The position numbers and the translations under genes are program-made. A stretch of DNA of 64,000 nt. Source: Alterileibacterium massiliense (GTDB lineage Bacteria; Bacillota; Clostridia; Peptostreptococcales; Anaerovoracaceae). Every line of letters starts with the position of its first letter. The stretch's first letter is position 1. The stretch covers positions 124,001 to 188,000 of the forward strand of contig NZ_FNWE01000002.1 in the NCBI RefSeq assembly GCF_900104645.1. The letters run 5' to 3'. The notes under the pieces are model-generated. The model was given only the letters and a program-made list of their open reading frames with translations, did not search any database and was not told where the DNA came from. Below, one piece after another: positions 1 through 10,000 of this stretch.

Positions 1-1680
1 AGGAAGTTCAGGTCTTCCCTCTTTAGATTGCTTTCCTGCATATACTTTCTGTGACAATCCTACAAATGCAGTCTGCGAGCTTTCAGCATTTTTTATCTCC
101 ACTGCACCAACTTGCATCTCGTTATTTTCAAAAGTCTGCAAGAAATCCACACCATATTCGTTAGAACTGTTCCAGCCATTTCCAAATCCTAGACCCATAG
201 TATTTCTAAATGGTGCATTATTGCTCATCTTGCCACGAACATTAAACTTATTATTTGATAGATTTTCAGCCCATCCATGGCTATTCGTCGATGCGACGAG
301 GTACATCTGAGTAAAGGCATTGCTCTTTGCCATTCCATCCTCAGCATCTATGACAATATTATTTACATCTAGGCTAGAATTGATAAATGTTCCAATTTCG
401 TCGCTTATACCATGAGCATATGTGGACTCTCCTCCAGACTGATTGATTCCGCCCTTATGTAACTTCGTTAATATATCTCCCTTGATATTTACATGAAGAT
501 TGTCAACCCATGCTTCTCCAAGATCATTTGAAACACCTGCTGAATATCCTTGTGAATAAGCATATGCCTGAACATTTCCACCGATATTTACATTTACATT
601 AACAATCTGTCCCGCTTTCTTTAGCATCGCAGTATTTTGCTTCATATATATTTCATCGCCTGAAGGTGTATTTGGGGCAGGCATCTTTTTATCCCAATGG
701 AAGGTGAGTCCGGTAGCTCCTGATCTGAAATTTTTATCAGCTGGAGCTTTATCAGAACCTATATTACCGGTTACTTCTAGGTCTATATCTTCAAGAGAGG
801 TCTTGCTCAAAAACCATGATAGTCCACTTGCTATCTGTCCCTTTCCAAATTGGTCTGAGAAATGGTTGTCTATTATAACATTTCCCCAAACTTCTTTGGA
901 TTCAATATTTCCATTTACCTTTACCTTAATATTTTTAATAATTGAGTTGTTAATATCAAAGCCATTCGCATCAACAGGGGTGCCAAAAGAAATTAGCTCC
1001 CCGATAAAACCATATCCGCTTACGCTAACTGGATATTCAACGCTCATATTTGAAATATTTACATTTTTAGCCCTAATTCCAGCGAACAAAGGAGCTACTT
1101 TCTTACCCTTAAATGTTATCTTGTGATTTCCACCATCAATACTTAGGATGCCATCTTTGTTGTCATGAGAAATAATACCTCTCTCAATCTCCACCCTCTT
1201 ATCGTCGAAATATGAATCATTTAGATCGATTTCTATATCTTTGGTAAATACATAATTACCCGACTTTAACAAAAGAGCAGAGTAATCTCTGTTCGTCAAA
1301 AATGTGTAATTACCTTTCTCGAGATAAGGTTTTAGATCATCAAATGAACTTATCTCAACTACCCCGCCTGCAGGAGGCACTCTTAGCGGAGATTTTTTTA
1401 TCTGATTTTTCTTTGCCTCTTTTACTTGATTTCCCGCCTTTTCGGATTTATCAGATTTATCTGATTTTTCTGCTATTTCAGTTTTTTCTGATTTTTCCTC
1501 CTTAGGTGAAATTGTATCTTCTATGTTTTTTTCATTCACCTTAGGTTCAGACATCGTCTTGGTTTCTTTTTCACCCAGTGTCTCCGCACTTACACTAAAT
1601 TTTGAAAAAGAAATAACCAACAAAAGCGAAAATGCAATTGCCAGCATCTGTTTTCCTCTGGTATAAATTTGTTTCTTCAC
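1..1680 (-). CDS. Secreted surface protein, probable beta-helix fold (3' end outside window)
   Basis: The reading frame runs without a stop from a GTG at 1680 to the window edge, giving 560 codons with the C-terminus missing. GTG is chosen because a GGGAGG ribosome-binding site lies just upstream and because the ATG two bases before it is followed at once by TGA. Residues 1-32 form a signal peptide (basic start, hydrophobic core, cleavage near SVSA). A Lys/Glu/Ser-rich linker follows, with repeats of the SDKSDKSEK type. The rest is rich in Asn, Ile, Val and Gly with recurring short strand patterns such as VNVNVNIGGNV, as in right-handed beta-helix surface proteins. No catalytic motif is recognised. 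It resembles the anchored protein at 25.2-27.2 kb in style. A C-terminal wall anchor would be expected outside the window. Function is unknown; adhesion is a guess. Confidence 0.75.
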   Translation of the reverse strand, partial: MKKQIYTRGKQMLAIAFSLLLVISFSKFSVSAETLGEKETKTMSEPKVNEKNIEDTISPKEEKSEKTEIAEKSDKSDKSEKAGNQVKEAKKNQIKKSPLRVPPAGGVVEISSFDDLKPYLEKGNYTFLTNRDYSALLLKSGNYVFTKDIEIDLNDSYFDDKRVEIERGIISHDNKDGILSIDGGNHKITFKGKKVAPLFAGIRAKNVNISNMSVEYPVSVSGYGFIGELISFGTPVDANGFDINNSIIKNIKVKVNGNIESKEVWGNVIIDNHFSDQFGKGQIASGLSWFLSKTSLEDIDLEVTGNIGSDKAPADKNFRSGATGLTFHWDKKMPAPNTPSGDEIYMKQNTAMLKKAGQIVNVNVNIGGNVQAYAYSQGYSAGVSNDLGEAWVDNLHVNIKGDILTKLHKGGINQSGGESTYAHGISDEIGTFINSSLDVNNIVIDAEDGMAKSNAFTQMYLVASTNSHGWAENLSNNKFNVRGKMSNNAPFRNTMGLGFGNGWNSSNEYGVDFLQTFENNEMQVGAVEIKNAESSQTAFVGLSQKVYAGKQSKEGRPELP

Positions 1681-1692
1681 ATCTGCCTCCCA

Positions 1693-1717
1693 CCCCCCCC
1701 CATGCAAAATATGGGGG
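1693..1717 (-). promoter_or_regulatory. G9 tract and hairpin in the leader of the surface-protein gene
   Basis: Read on the - strand, CCCCCAT (1717-1711), a 7-base loop and ATGGGGG (1703-1697) form a perfect inverted repeat. The right arm runs into a homopolymer of nine G (1701-1693) that abuts the GGGAGG ribosome-binding site. A change in tract length would alter both the hairpin and the spacing. With ten G, an upstream ATG at 1703 would come into frame with the GTG start. Phase variation is inferred, not shown. Confidence 0.5.
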
Positions 1718-1769
1718 TATTTAAAATAAATATTAAAAATAAATTGTTTAAAAAATATAAAATATTATA

Positions 1770-3107
1770 TCACATTTTTTTATTCGTTTTTCTCCATATT
1801 TTTTGATTCTCAGCAGCTCTGATGAGTTCATCTCTAAATTCAGGATCTGCAATGCTAATAAGTGCCTCAGCTCTTTCCCAGACGGTTTTTCCCGTCAGAT
1901 TTATAAGCCCGTGCTCGGTTACGATTGTTCCCGCCTGACTTCTAGGGTCTGTGATAATATCTCCATTAAAATGAGGAACTATCCTAGAATGTTTAATCCC
2001 CTTCTTGTCGGTAAATGTCGATGTGAGTGCGATAAAACTCTTTCCTGTAGGATTGTCATATGCACCTGTTATAAAATCAAGCTGTCCACCTGTACCACTG
2101 ATTTGTCTAAGCCCTGAACTTTCAGATGAGATTTGTCCATATAAATCGACATTAATTGCATTATTAATAGATACGAATTTGTCTATACTCTTAACAACAT
2201 CGACTCCGTTGATGAAGTCAATCGGACAGATGAACATACTAGGATTATCCGCTGCCCAGTCCATAAGCTCTTTAGTTCCATAAACTGCAGCAAAGGTGCT
2301 TTTGCCCGGCATAACAGTTTTATACTTATTTGTTACCTTTCCTGTCTTATACATATCAAGGTATGAATTTACCAATAATTCACTATGTATTCCAAGGTCT
2401 TTAAGGTCTGATTCCTCTGCAATAACCTTTCCGATAGCATCTGGAAGCCCGCCGACCCCTAGCTGGATAACTGAACCGTCGCTCATCTGTTCTACAATCC
2501 TCTTAGCGATTTCCATTTCAAGTTCGCCAGGGACAGATGGCTGAAATTCGTTAAGCGGTGGGTGCTCCCCCTCGACTACTGCATCAATTTCAGATATGTG
2601 AATACATTCTTCCATTCCCCTTATATATGGAAGATGCTCATTAACTTCAAGAATTATGTAGTCGGCTGCGTCCATTGTAGCCCTTGCACAAGCGTTATTA
2701 GATGAGAAGCCGAAAAAGCCATGCTCGTCCATTGGTGTAACCTGCATCATTGCTACATTTACTTCAAGATATTCTCTATAGTAAGAAGGAAGATTCCTAT
2801 ATATCATGGGAGAAAAACTGCAGAGTCCTCTGTCAGAGAGCTTTCTTTCATAGGCAATCATGTGCCACGAATTATAAGAAAAATGCTCCCTCGTAGGATC
2901 TTGCTCGATGCACTGAATAGGTCCATACATCATGTGTCCCCTTATTTTTACATCTTCTAGCTCGTCCTTCCTTTTGGCAAGTGCAATATCGAGAAGATAT
3001 GGACAACCCAGATTGGCACTGAAATCAATCCAGTCGCCACTTTTTACAATTTTTACAGCTTCGTCTGGAGTCTTTAACTTTTTTCTATATTCATCGGTAA
3101 AATTCAT
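1770..3107 (-). CDS. Acetyl-CoA hydrolase/transferase family CoA-transferase (butyryl-CoA:acetate or 4-hydroxybutyrate type)
   Basis: This family moves CoA between acyl-CoA and a free acid such as acetate, usually as the last step of butyrate formation, in the cytosol. The 445-residue product has the family length. Visible marks are the glutamate in IHSELLVNS (about residue 243), which matches the catalytic Glu that forms the thioester intermediate, QLGVGGLPDAIG in the nucleotide-binding part, and SGTGGQLDF near residue 340. The start is taken at the second ATG because GGAGG lies six bases before it; the ATG at 3113 directly abuts GGAGG. It lies 129 bases downstream of glutaminase and may be co-transcribed. 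A paralogue sits at 20.7-22.0 kb. The exact substrate cannot be told from sequence alone: butyryl-CoA:acetate and 4-hydroxybutyrate enzymes share these motifs. Confidence 0.88.
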   Translation of the reverse strand: MNFTDEYRKKLKTPDEAVKIVKSGDWIDFSANLGCPYLLDIALAKRKDELEDVKIRGHMMYGPIQCIEQDPTREHFSYNSWHMIAYERKLSDRGLCSFSPMIYRNLPSYYREYLEVNVAMMQVTPMDEHGFFGFSSNNACARATMDAADYIILEVNEHLPYIRGMEECIHISEIDAVVEGEHPPLNEFQPSVPGELEMEIAKRIVEQMSDGSVIQLGVGGLPDAIGKVIAEESDLKDLGIHSELLVNSYLDMYKTGKVTNKYKTVMPGKSTFAAVYGTKELMDWAADNPSMFICPIDFINGVDVVKSIDKFVSINNAINVDLYGQISSESSGLRQISGTGGQLDFITGAYDNPTGKSFIALTSTFTDKKGIKHSRIVPHFNGDIITDPRSQAGTIVTEHGLINLTGKTVWERAEALISIADPEFRDELIRAAENQKIWRKTNKKM

Positions 3108-3236
3108 TTCCATCCTCCATATTCTTGATTTTTGATTATTTGCCTTTATGCTTTTGTGCTTTTGCCTCTCCCCTTGTTTACCCTTTTTCTTTTGCGGGTT
3201 TGGCTTTTATTTGTTTAGCTTTTCAACCTAACTTTT

Positions 3237-4223
3237 TTATATTAGCTTTGCCTTCAGCTTTAATGTAATCAATCTGTCAAGCAATGAATCCTTTCTGAAA
3301 AGGTGAAGTTGCAATTCTCTAGAAAGATACATAAGTGCCGGCGTGCCTGCTATACAATTACCCTTGTCATCAAGTGCCGGTCCATAGATGCCAATGCCAG
3401 CTAAGTTATCAGCAACAGAGATAAGACCTCCGCCGACTCCACTCTTTGTAGGTATTCCAACATCAACAGCGAATCTTCCTGAGCGGTCGTACATTCCGCA
3501 GGTCAGCATTATGGTCTTGACTATTTCTGTAGTTCTCTTGCTAAAAATTCTATCATCGCTCTTCCTTGAAATTTTCCCGTCATTAGCAAAAATCATTCCC
3601 ATATTGGCAAGAGACTCTGCGGTTACTTCAAGTGAACATATTGCGGTATAAAGCTCAAGGGTTTCTTCAACATTGGTTATCAGACCCTTGCTCTCAAGAA
3701 GATATGCAATCGATCTATTTCTAGAAAGATGATTCATCTCAGACTCGAAAATCTGTCTATTCATGAATATTTCATCGTCCATACATATTTTTCTTATTAC
3801 ATCGGTAGCTTCTTCGAGTGATACATGACCAAGGAGCATACTTGCAACCGTAATCGCTCCTGAATTTATCATCGGATTCATAGGTTTATTACTCTTTGTA
3901 TCAAGGTCAACAAAGGAATTAAACGCTTCGCCCGATGGCTCCATGTCAACCCTTTCAAATACCTTGTCAGGACCAAACATATCGAGGGCTATTGCGAGTG
4001 AAATTATCTTAGATATACTCTGTATCGTAAATCTCTTGTCAGTAGCACCTATATTAAAGTGGTCAAATTCCCTAGTGCATATGCTAATTCCTAGATCCAT
4101 TGGATTTGCCTTGCCTAACTCCGGTATGTATGTTGCAACATGACCGCTTGGAATAGCTTCCTTTCCTCTCTTATACGCTTCTTCCAGTAATTCGTTAATT
4201 TTTTCTTCCATTCTTGGTGTCAT
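3237..4223 (-). CDS. glsA: Glutaminase
   Basis: Hydrolyses L-glutamine to glutamate and ammonia in the cytosol. The 328 residues match the serine-dependent glutaminase family with a beta-lactamase-like fold. The nucleophile motif S-x-x-K is seen as QSISK (Ser69, Lys72). Other family blocks are NPMINSGAI (residues 116-124), CSLEVT, SGVGGGLISV and GPALDDKGN. An AGGA ribosome-binding site precedes the ATG. A CoA-transferase follows on the same strand, so the pair could link glutamine breakdown to acid-forming fermentation, which is inference. The C-terminus is slightly extended and basic (LKLKAKLI). No regulatory site was recognised upstream; the 188-base gap towards folBK is T-rich and otherwise featureless. 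Confidence 0.95.
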   Translation of the reverse strand: MTPRMEEKINELLEEAYKRGKEAIPSGHVATYIPELGKANPMDLGISICTREFDHFNIGATDKRFTIQSISKIISLAIALDMFGPDKVFERVDMEPSGEAFNSFVDLDTKSNKPMNPMINSGAITVASMLLGHVSLEEATDVIRKICMDDEIFMNRQIFESEMNHLSRNRSIAYLLESKGLITNVEETLELYTAICSLEVTAESLANMGMIFANDGKISRKSDDRIFSKRTTEIVKTIMLTCGMYDRSGRFAVDVGIPTKSGVGGGLISVADNLAGIGIYGPALDDKGNCIAGTPALMYLSRELQLHLFRKDSLLDRLITLKLKAKLI

Positions 4224-4411
4224 ATAAATTCCTGCTTTCTATTTTTAATTCTTAATTTCTCAATTTCTTATTTTCTTTTTTACTTTTTTATTTCTTTTTT
4301 AGTTGTTTCGCTTAATATTCCGTAATTCCTTGGCTTCTTTAGTTTATAAATCTTAACTTTTTTATTTCTTGCTTACTTGCTTTTTAGCTTCTAAATTTCA
4401 TGATTTTTATT

Positions 4412-5251
4412 TCAACAGGTTCGATAATAGGTTTCTTCAGCTCTCAGCTTTTCTAACAAATCCATAACTCTCATTCTGTATACCGGATGAACGAAGTTCG
4501 GATTGAGTTCGCAGATTGGTTCAAGTACAAAATCTCTCCTGTGCATTTCTGGATGCGGAATAACCAATTTTTCAGTGTTTATAATTTCATCATCGAAGAA
4601 TATTATATCAAGGTCTATTGTCCTTGGTCCCCAGTGGATTTCCCTTGTCCTTTTTAAATCAATCTCTACCCTAGATGTGAGCCTTAGCAATTCTTCTGGT
4701 GTTAAAATCGTTTCTAGATAAATTGCTCCATTAACAAAGTCAGGCTGATTTGTAACCCCATAAGCCCTCGTCTTTATGAGCTTTGACTCTTTAATATTTT
4801 TTATGTGCTCGCTTTTCCTTAGAACTGTCAGAGCTTCAGCAATATTTGCTTTTGGATTTCCCATATTTGCTCCAAGGGCGATATATGCCTTATGCCATTC
4901 CCTTTCGGTCGATACCGCCACGCTCTTAAATGAATAATTTATTGGTGCATTTGGTTTATCTACTCTTATTTCTATTTTTACTATTCTATTATATTTGAGA
5001 ATAATGGTTTCTGCAATTTTGCTAGCTAAGGTTTCTATTAAATTAAAAGTTTTTCCAGATACAATTTCCTCTATATCTTGGCAAACCAAAGCATAATTGA
5101 CCGTAAAATCGCAATCATCTTCGTTCTTTGCTTCGCTTGTATCAAGATAGAGTGTCGCTGAAATGATAAACTTTTGCCCTAGCTTTTTTTCTTCTGCAAG
5201 TACTCCGTGATACCCAAAACACTCAAGTTCTTCAATGTAGATTTTATCCAT
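4412..5251 (-). CDS. folBK: Fused dihydroneopterin aldolase / hydroxymethyl-dihydropterin pyrophosphokinase
   Basis: Two consecutive folate enzymes in one chain. Residues 1-118 are FolB, which cleaves dihydroneopterin to 6-hydroxymethyl-dihydropterin and glycolaldehyde: ECFGYHGVLAEEKKLGQ at the start and a conserved lysine in VDKPNAPI. Residues 121-279 are FolK, which pyrophosphorylates that product: IALGANMGNP, then HWGPRTIDLDII with the Asp pair that binds Mg-ATP, and IPHPEMHRRDFVLEP. The start is put at the ATG at 5251, eleven bases after AAAGGTG. An in-frame ATG at 5272 has no good ribosome-binding site. The gene begins ten bases after the folP stop, so the two are in one operon. FolB-FolK fusions are common in Clostridia. 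Confidence 0.93.
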   Translation of the reverse strand: MDKIYIEELECFGYHGVLAEEKKLGQKFIISATLYLDTSEAKNEDDCDFTVNYALVCQDIEEIVSGKTFNLIETLASKIAETIILKYNRIVKIEIRVDKPNAPINYSFKSVAVSTEREWHKAYIALGANMGNPKANIAEALTVLRKSEHIKNIKESKLIKTRAYGVTNQPDFVNGAIYLETILTPEELLRLTSRVEIDLKRTREIHWGPRTIDLDIIFFDDEIINTEKLVIPHPEMHRRDFVLEPICELNPNFVHPVYRMRVMDLLEKLRAEETYYRTC

Positions 5252-5261
5252 AATAGAATTT

Positions 5262-6140
5262 TCACCTTTCATCGTTTAAAATTACATCGCACATATCAAG
5301 TGCTCTTCTATTAGCCTTAACATCATGTACTCTGAAAATATGATGCCCTTTCATTCTACCAATTATATTGAGTGCGATAGTCGCTTCCTCTCTTTCATCT
5401 ATGGACAAAGCTAGGCTCTTTCCTATTATGGATTTCCTTGATATTCCTAGAAGAACAGGATAACCGAGGCTTGTGAAATGCTCAGCATTATTCATAGCAT
5501 GGATATTTCCATCAAGGCTTTTTGCAAATCCAATTCCTGGGTCGATTATTATCTTATCATCTTCTACTCCCGCTTCTTTTGCAATATCTATTGAAAATTT
5601 TTGCTCATCTATAATCTTTTCAATGTAAGCCGATGGATACTTGCTGAGAGCTCCCTTTTCTGCTTTTTTTTCAATTAGCTCATCGGGGATTATGCTTATT
5701 CGATTGTGCATTATTATAATAGGACATCTTTCTTTTGATATTATCCTTGCCATTTCATGATTTTTATCATCTGGATGATTAAGACCCCACACATCATTTA
5801 TGAGGTCGGCTCCTCTAGCCAAAGCTTGCTCTGCTGTCTTTGCCCTGTATGTGTCAACAGAAATTGGAATATCAAATCTTTTCTTTAATTCTGAAATAGC
5901 AGGAAGCACCCTTTCTCTTTCCTCTTCCCCTGAAACAGGTGCTCCTCCAGGTCTTGTAGATTCTCCACCTACATCAAATATATCAACTCCGTCTTTTGCC
6001 ATCTGCTCCGCCTGCCTCAGCATATCATCGATATTGAAGAATTTCCCTCCGTCAGAAAAAGAATCCGGAGTTACATTTAAAATTCCCATAACTACCGATT
6101 TGCCGGAATTAAAATTAAAATTTTTATTACCAATTTGCAT
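5262..6140 (-). CDS. folP: Dihydropteroate synthase
   Basis: Joins 6-hydroxymethyl-dihydropterin pyrophosphate with para-aminobenzoate to make dihydropteroate; it is the sulfonamide target. The two family signatures are present: MGILNVTPDSFSDGG (residues 18-32) and DVGGESTRPGG. Further family blocks are SVDTYRAKTAEQAL, GADLINDVWG, IIDPGIGFAKS and LLGISRKSIIG. The length, 292, is slightly above the usual 270-285. A GAGGG ribosome-binding site precedes the ATG. folBK follows closely and an HD-domain gene precedes it, as in other clostridial folate clusters. No resistance-type insertion was noticed in the first loop, but this was not compared with an alignment. Confidence 0.95.
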   Translation of the reverse strand: MQIGNKNFNFNSGKSVVMGILNVTPDSFSDGGKFFNIDDMLRQAEQMAKDGVDIFDVGGESTRPGGAPVSGEEERERVLPAISELKKRFDIPISVDTYRAKTAEQALARGADLINDVWGLNHPDDKNHEMARIISKERCPIIIMHNRISIIPDELIEKKAEKGALSKYPSAYIEKIIDEQKFSIDIAKEAGVEDDKIIIDPGIGFAKSLDGNIHAMNNAEHFTSLGYPVLLGISRKSIIGKSLALSIDEREEATIALNIIGRMKGHHIFRVHDVKANRRALDMCDVILNDER

Positions 6141-6294
6141 TTTTCCCTCTTACTTTTTATAATTTTTAAATTTTTTTATATTATTTTATATTTTGCTAAT
6201 TTTTTGATATTTTATTTTGCTTTATTATTTTAATTTTTTATTTTTGTTTAATTAATTTGCGTTTTATTTTTGCTTTATTAATTATTATTTAAGC

Positions 6295-6810
6295 TTAATA
6301 TTCAAGGCTTTTATTCTTTTTTTCTTTGCTCCATTTGCACATATCGCTTGCACTGCAAGCAAAACATTCTCTCGATAGTTTATCTGCCTTTGAAATTATT
6401 TGCCCAAGATAATCAATATCATTATCATCTTTTATTCTGTGAGCACTGATTGCACGGGTTATCATTTCTATTTCTTTATCTTCATAACCTGAGCTCTGAA
6501 GAATCTCTCCTGCAATTATTGCTCCAGCTTCTTCGTGGGGCGTTCCTTTCGTATATTCTTCAGCCCTTCCAATATCGTGCAAAAGACCGGCAGCATAGAT
6601 AATATCTCTCTTTAAACTATTTCTTCCGCCTTCTTCCTGCCAGATTATGGTTGCAATTCTAGCAACATTTATAAAATGCGATAAATTGTGCTTGCAAAAA
6701 ATCCTGTTTTTCTCTAATTCTTCAATATCAGATAGGCATTTAAGATACCTCTTATCTTCAAGAATCCGTTTATGTCTATTTAAATTTTTTTGAGTATTGA
6801 CTTTTTTCAT
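6295..6810 (-). CDS. HD-domain metal-dependent phosphohydrolase in the folate cluster
   Basis: A 171-residue protein of the HD superfamily, whose members hydrolyse phosphate esters with bound metal ions. Candidate ligands are His45, the HD pair His78-Asp79 in LLHDIGRAEE, His92, His124 in SAHR and Asp143 in KADKL. The C-terminus carries three cysteines (Cys149, Cys152, Cys158) in a CxxC-x5-C pattern that could bind a metal. It lies 154 bases upstream of folP on the same strand. Given that neighbourhood, it may remove phosphate from dihydroneopterin tri- or monophosphate, the step between FolE and FolB for which no other enzyme is visible here. That role is inference from position. Other nucleotide or phosphate-ester substrates remain possible. 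Confidence 0.8.
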   Translation of the reverse strand: MKKVNTQKNLNRHKRILEDKRYLKCLSDIEELEKNRIFCKHNLSHFINVARIATIIWQEEGGRNSLKRDIIYAAGLLHDIGRAEEYTKGTPHEEAGAIIAGEILQSSGYEDKEIEMITRAISAHRIKDDNDIDYLGQIISKADKLSRECFACSASDMCKWSKEKKNKSLEY

Positions 6811-6997
6811 AATGCTTGCCAGATATTATTTATTATAGATATTTTAGATATTTCTATAAAATAAAGCTTTTATTTTATTTCAATTATCTGTGTTTGGTTA
6901 ATTTTATAATAAATATATTGATATTTCAAACAAGAACAAACAAATTGCATTTCTTCCAATTTAATCTATATTTACTTTTACAACTTATTTGCAAAGT

Positions 6998-7062
6998 AAA
7001 ACCGTAGCAATTTCCGCTACAATAATTGCAATAATAATGAAGCAATATAATTACTACGGTTT
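6998..7062 (-). terminator. Long hairpin after the BspA-like gene, possible terminator
   Basis: On the - strand, AAACCGTAG (7062-7054) pairs perfectly with CTACGGTTT (7006-6998) across a loop of 47 bases, followed by a modest T-rich tail. Inside, GTAGC can pair with GCTAC in a smaller competing hairpin that uses the same right arm. The position, 33 bases past the stop of the surface-protein gene, fits termination. The long loop and weak T run make it uncertain. Confidence 0.4.
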
Positions 7063-7094
7063 ACAAAATTATATTATCTATAAACTTGTAATAT

Positions 7095-10000
7095 CTATTC
7101 GTTTTTTATCAATTTTAGCTTTATTATTACTAGTGTAAGACTTGCCATTAAAATTGAATAAATGATTATAATCCTTTTCATATCAATAGAATCTCCTGTT
7201 CTAGGGGATGCCAGATTTGATACTGATGTTTGATTTTCTGCATAAGGCTTTTTGCCTTTTTCTGTCAAAATCAAAGTACCAAACTCCTTAAATTCAACTC
7301 TAATAAAACGGTCTACTCTATTAGTATCCAGCTTTGTATATTTTCCATTTTTAAATATATACGCATCATATTCTATTTTTTCTTCCGTCGGAAGAAGTTC
7401 TATAACTGCTTTTAGATTGCCCTTAAGCCTAATTTCTTCGCTATCTTCCTTGCCTTCAATATTGCAACTAAATATGTCTGTCCCTTTAGATTTATTCTCT
7501 TTTACAGTCAAGGTAAATTTAGATTTGTGATTTGTTTCTGACAACATATTTTCCAGTTGCTGAATTTCAATTTTTCTATTATTCTTAGTTCTTTTATCGT
7601 AATCAAGCGATATAACCTCTATATTACGCTTCTTAGATAGGTTGCGAATAGATTCACTAATTTTATCCGTAAAAACATAAAGCTTCTTATCTTCACTTCC
7701 TTGTGTAATTTTAAAAATATCATCTGAAAACTTTATATTGCTAGGTATAAAAACGGATTTCAATGAGTCTGAAAGTGCAAATCCCTCTCCTCCTACTGAT
7801 TTTAACCCTCTAGGTAATTCTAAATGACTTATGCTAGACCATCTTGAAAATCCTTGAAATCCTACGCTTTCTAGCTTTTCGGGAAGATATAGTTCCTCTG
7901 CTTTCGGAGCCCAAACTGCTCCCGTATTAGCGACTTTTTTGAGATTACGAGATAATATAAAATGTTTTATATTATCAAGTCCTGCTACTGAATATTCATT
8001 CAATTCTGTAACTTTATCTGGAATGACTAACTGTTCTATATTTTCTAATTCGTAAAAAGCTAGTTTACCAATATGCCTCAAATTCTCCGGCATTTTGAAA
8101 TCCTTCAATTCTTCACAGCCAAGGAAGGCCGCCTCGCCAACTTCTTCTACGCTGTCAGGCAAAATTACCGTTTCTAATCCAAAGCAGTTAAGAAATGCAC
8201 CATTCCCTATTCTCTTTAATCCCTTTTTCGCTATAACTTTTTTTAATCCCATATGTGCATTTGCTACATAATTTTCTATCACTTCAGTGCCCGCCTCAAT
8301 GTTTGCTTCCTCTATTCCCATTGGAATATAGACTAAAGATTTTTTCTTATAAACGCTACCTTTATAAGAGTGATAAATAGGGTTGCCCTTATCTATGTTT
8401 ATAGAACGCAGATTGCCTATGTTTTCTGCGTCAGCAATATCGAAGAGAGCAGGGAAATCTTTCCCATTTTTTACTCCTGTAAAACTTGCAGGAAATCTAA
8501 TTTCCTCTAGTTTTTTCATTGAAACAAAAGCCTTTTCTCCTACAATTTTTAATCCATCAGGTAAATTTAAATTCTTTAAATTGCTTGCTTTTTCAAAAGC
8601 ACGCTCTCCGATTTCTGTAATCTTATTTCCACTAAAAACAAATTTATTCATTGCAGTAGTGTTAGCAAAGGCACTATTACCAATATATGTACAGTTTTGG
8701 GGCACTTCAAATTCTTGCATCGACACACAACCATTAAATGTGTTTTCATTTATTTTATTTAATTTGCTACTTGAGTCTATACTGACCTTTTTTAATTTTT
8801 TGCAATTTTGAAAAGCGGAAGACCCAAGCTTTTCAACAGATTTAGGAATTGTAATATATTCTAGATTTTCGCATTTTTTAAACGCATTATCACCAATCAA
8901 TTGTAAACTTTGCGTATGCTTCATATCTACTTCGCTTAAATTTTTGCAATTACTAAATGCGTCATCGTGAATTTTCTTAACATTTTTACCTATAATTACT
9001 TTTGTGATTTTTAAATCTTCCTTAAATGCTTGTGATGAAATTTCCTTGACCTTATCAGGTATATTAATTATCGTATCATGTCCGTAATACCCTATTAATA
9101 CACCATTCTCATCTATTTTATAAATTTCATCTTCCGATAATTCAACAATTACCTTTAAAGTTGCTTTATGTCCAAATAAATCCATAGCATAAATAAGAGC
9201 TTCGCCACTTTTATTAGCTTTGATTTCTCCCTTGCTATTTACTGATACAATATCTTTATTGCTTGATAAATAGTGCACTCTATTATCAATTGCCTCTTTC
9301 GGCACAATGTTTAGTTCTAATTTCTTTTCTTCACCTGCCCTAAGTACAATTTCTTTTTCTTTAAACTCAAAAGTGGTAATATTATTAAATTCAACCTTAT
9401 TTTTAAATATCACTTTAGAGCTCGCAGTTTTATTTTTGTCATAAATTGTTTTTAATGTTGACGGTTCTCCACCGTAGTATGTTATTTGTGCCCATTGCTC
9501 CGTAAGTAATTTAGGATAGCTATCCATGCCAGCAATTTCAATATCGTCATTTTCCACTAAAAGCCACTTCCAATCAGAACCCATATCTGTCGTAAGAGGA
9601 CCCTCTATCTTTTTTACACTGGAAGGAATACGCAAGCCTTGAATTTTATAACAGGTTGTCAAAATTTCTTTTCCTATTCTTTCCAAGCCATCATTAAGTT
9701 CTAAAATTTTTAGATTTCCAGAATACTTAAAAGCCCCCTCGCCCAATGTTTTTAAGGTAGACGGCATTTTTACAACTTCTAATCCTGAATCTTCAAAAGC
9801 TCCCTTGGATATTTCCTTAAGTCCTACGGGAAGCTCAATATTATTTAAAAGCTTGCATTTACGGAAAGCATTTATGCCAATTTCTTTTGTCTTATTGCTC
9901 ATTTTGACATATCCAAGTTGCTTGCAATCTTCAAATGCACTTTCCCCAATCTCCTCTACCGTATCAGGAATAACAACTTTTGTAATCCTGCCATTTGATT

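Noticed and set aside
704-1126. Open frame of 140 codons on the + strand
   Set aside because: It lies opposite the continuous surface-protein frame that has a signal peptide and ribosome-binding site; the predicted peptide has no family features.
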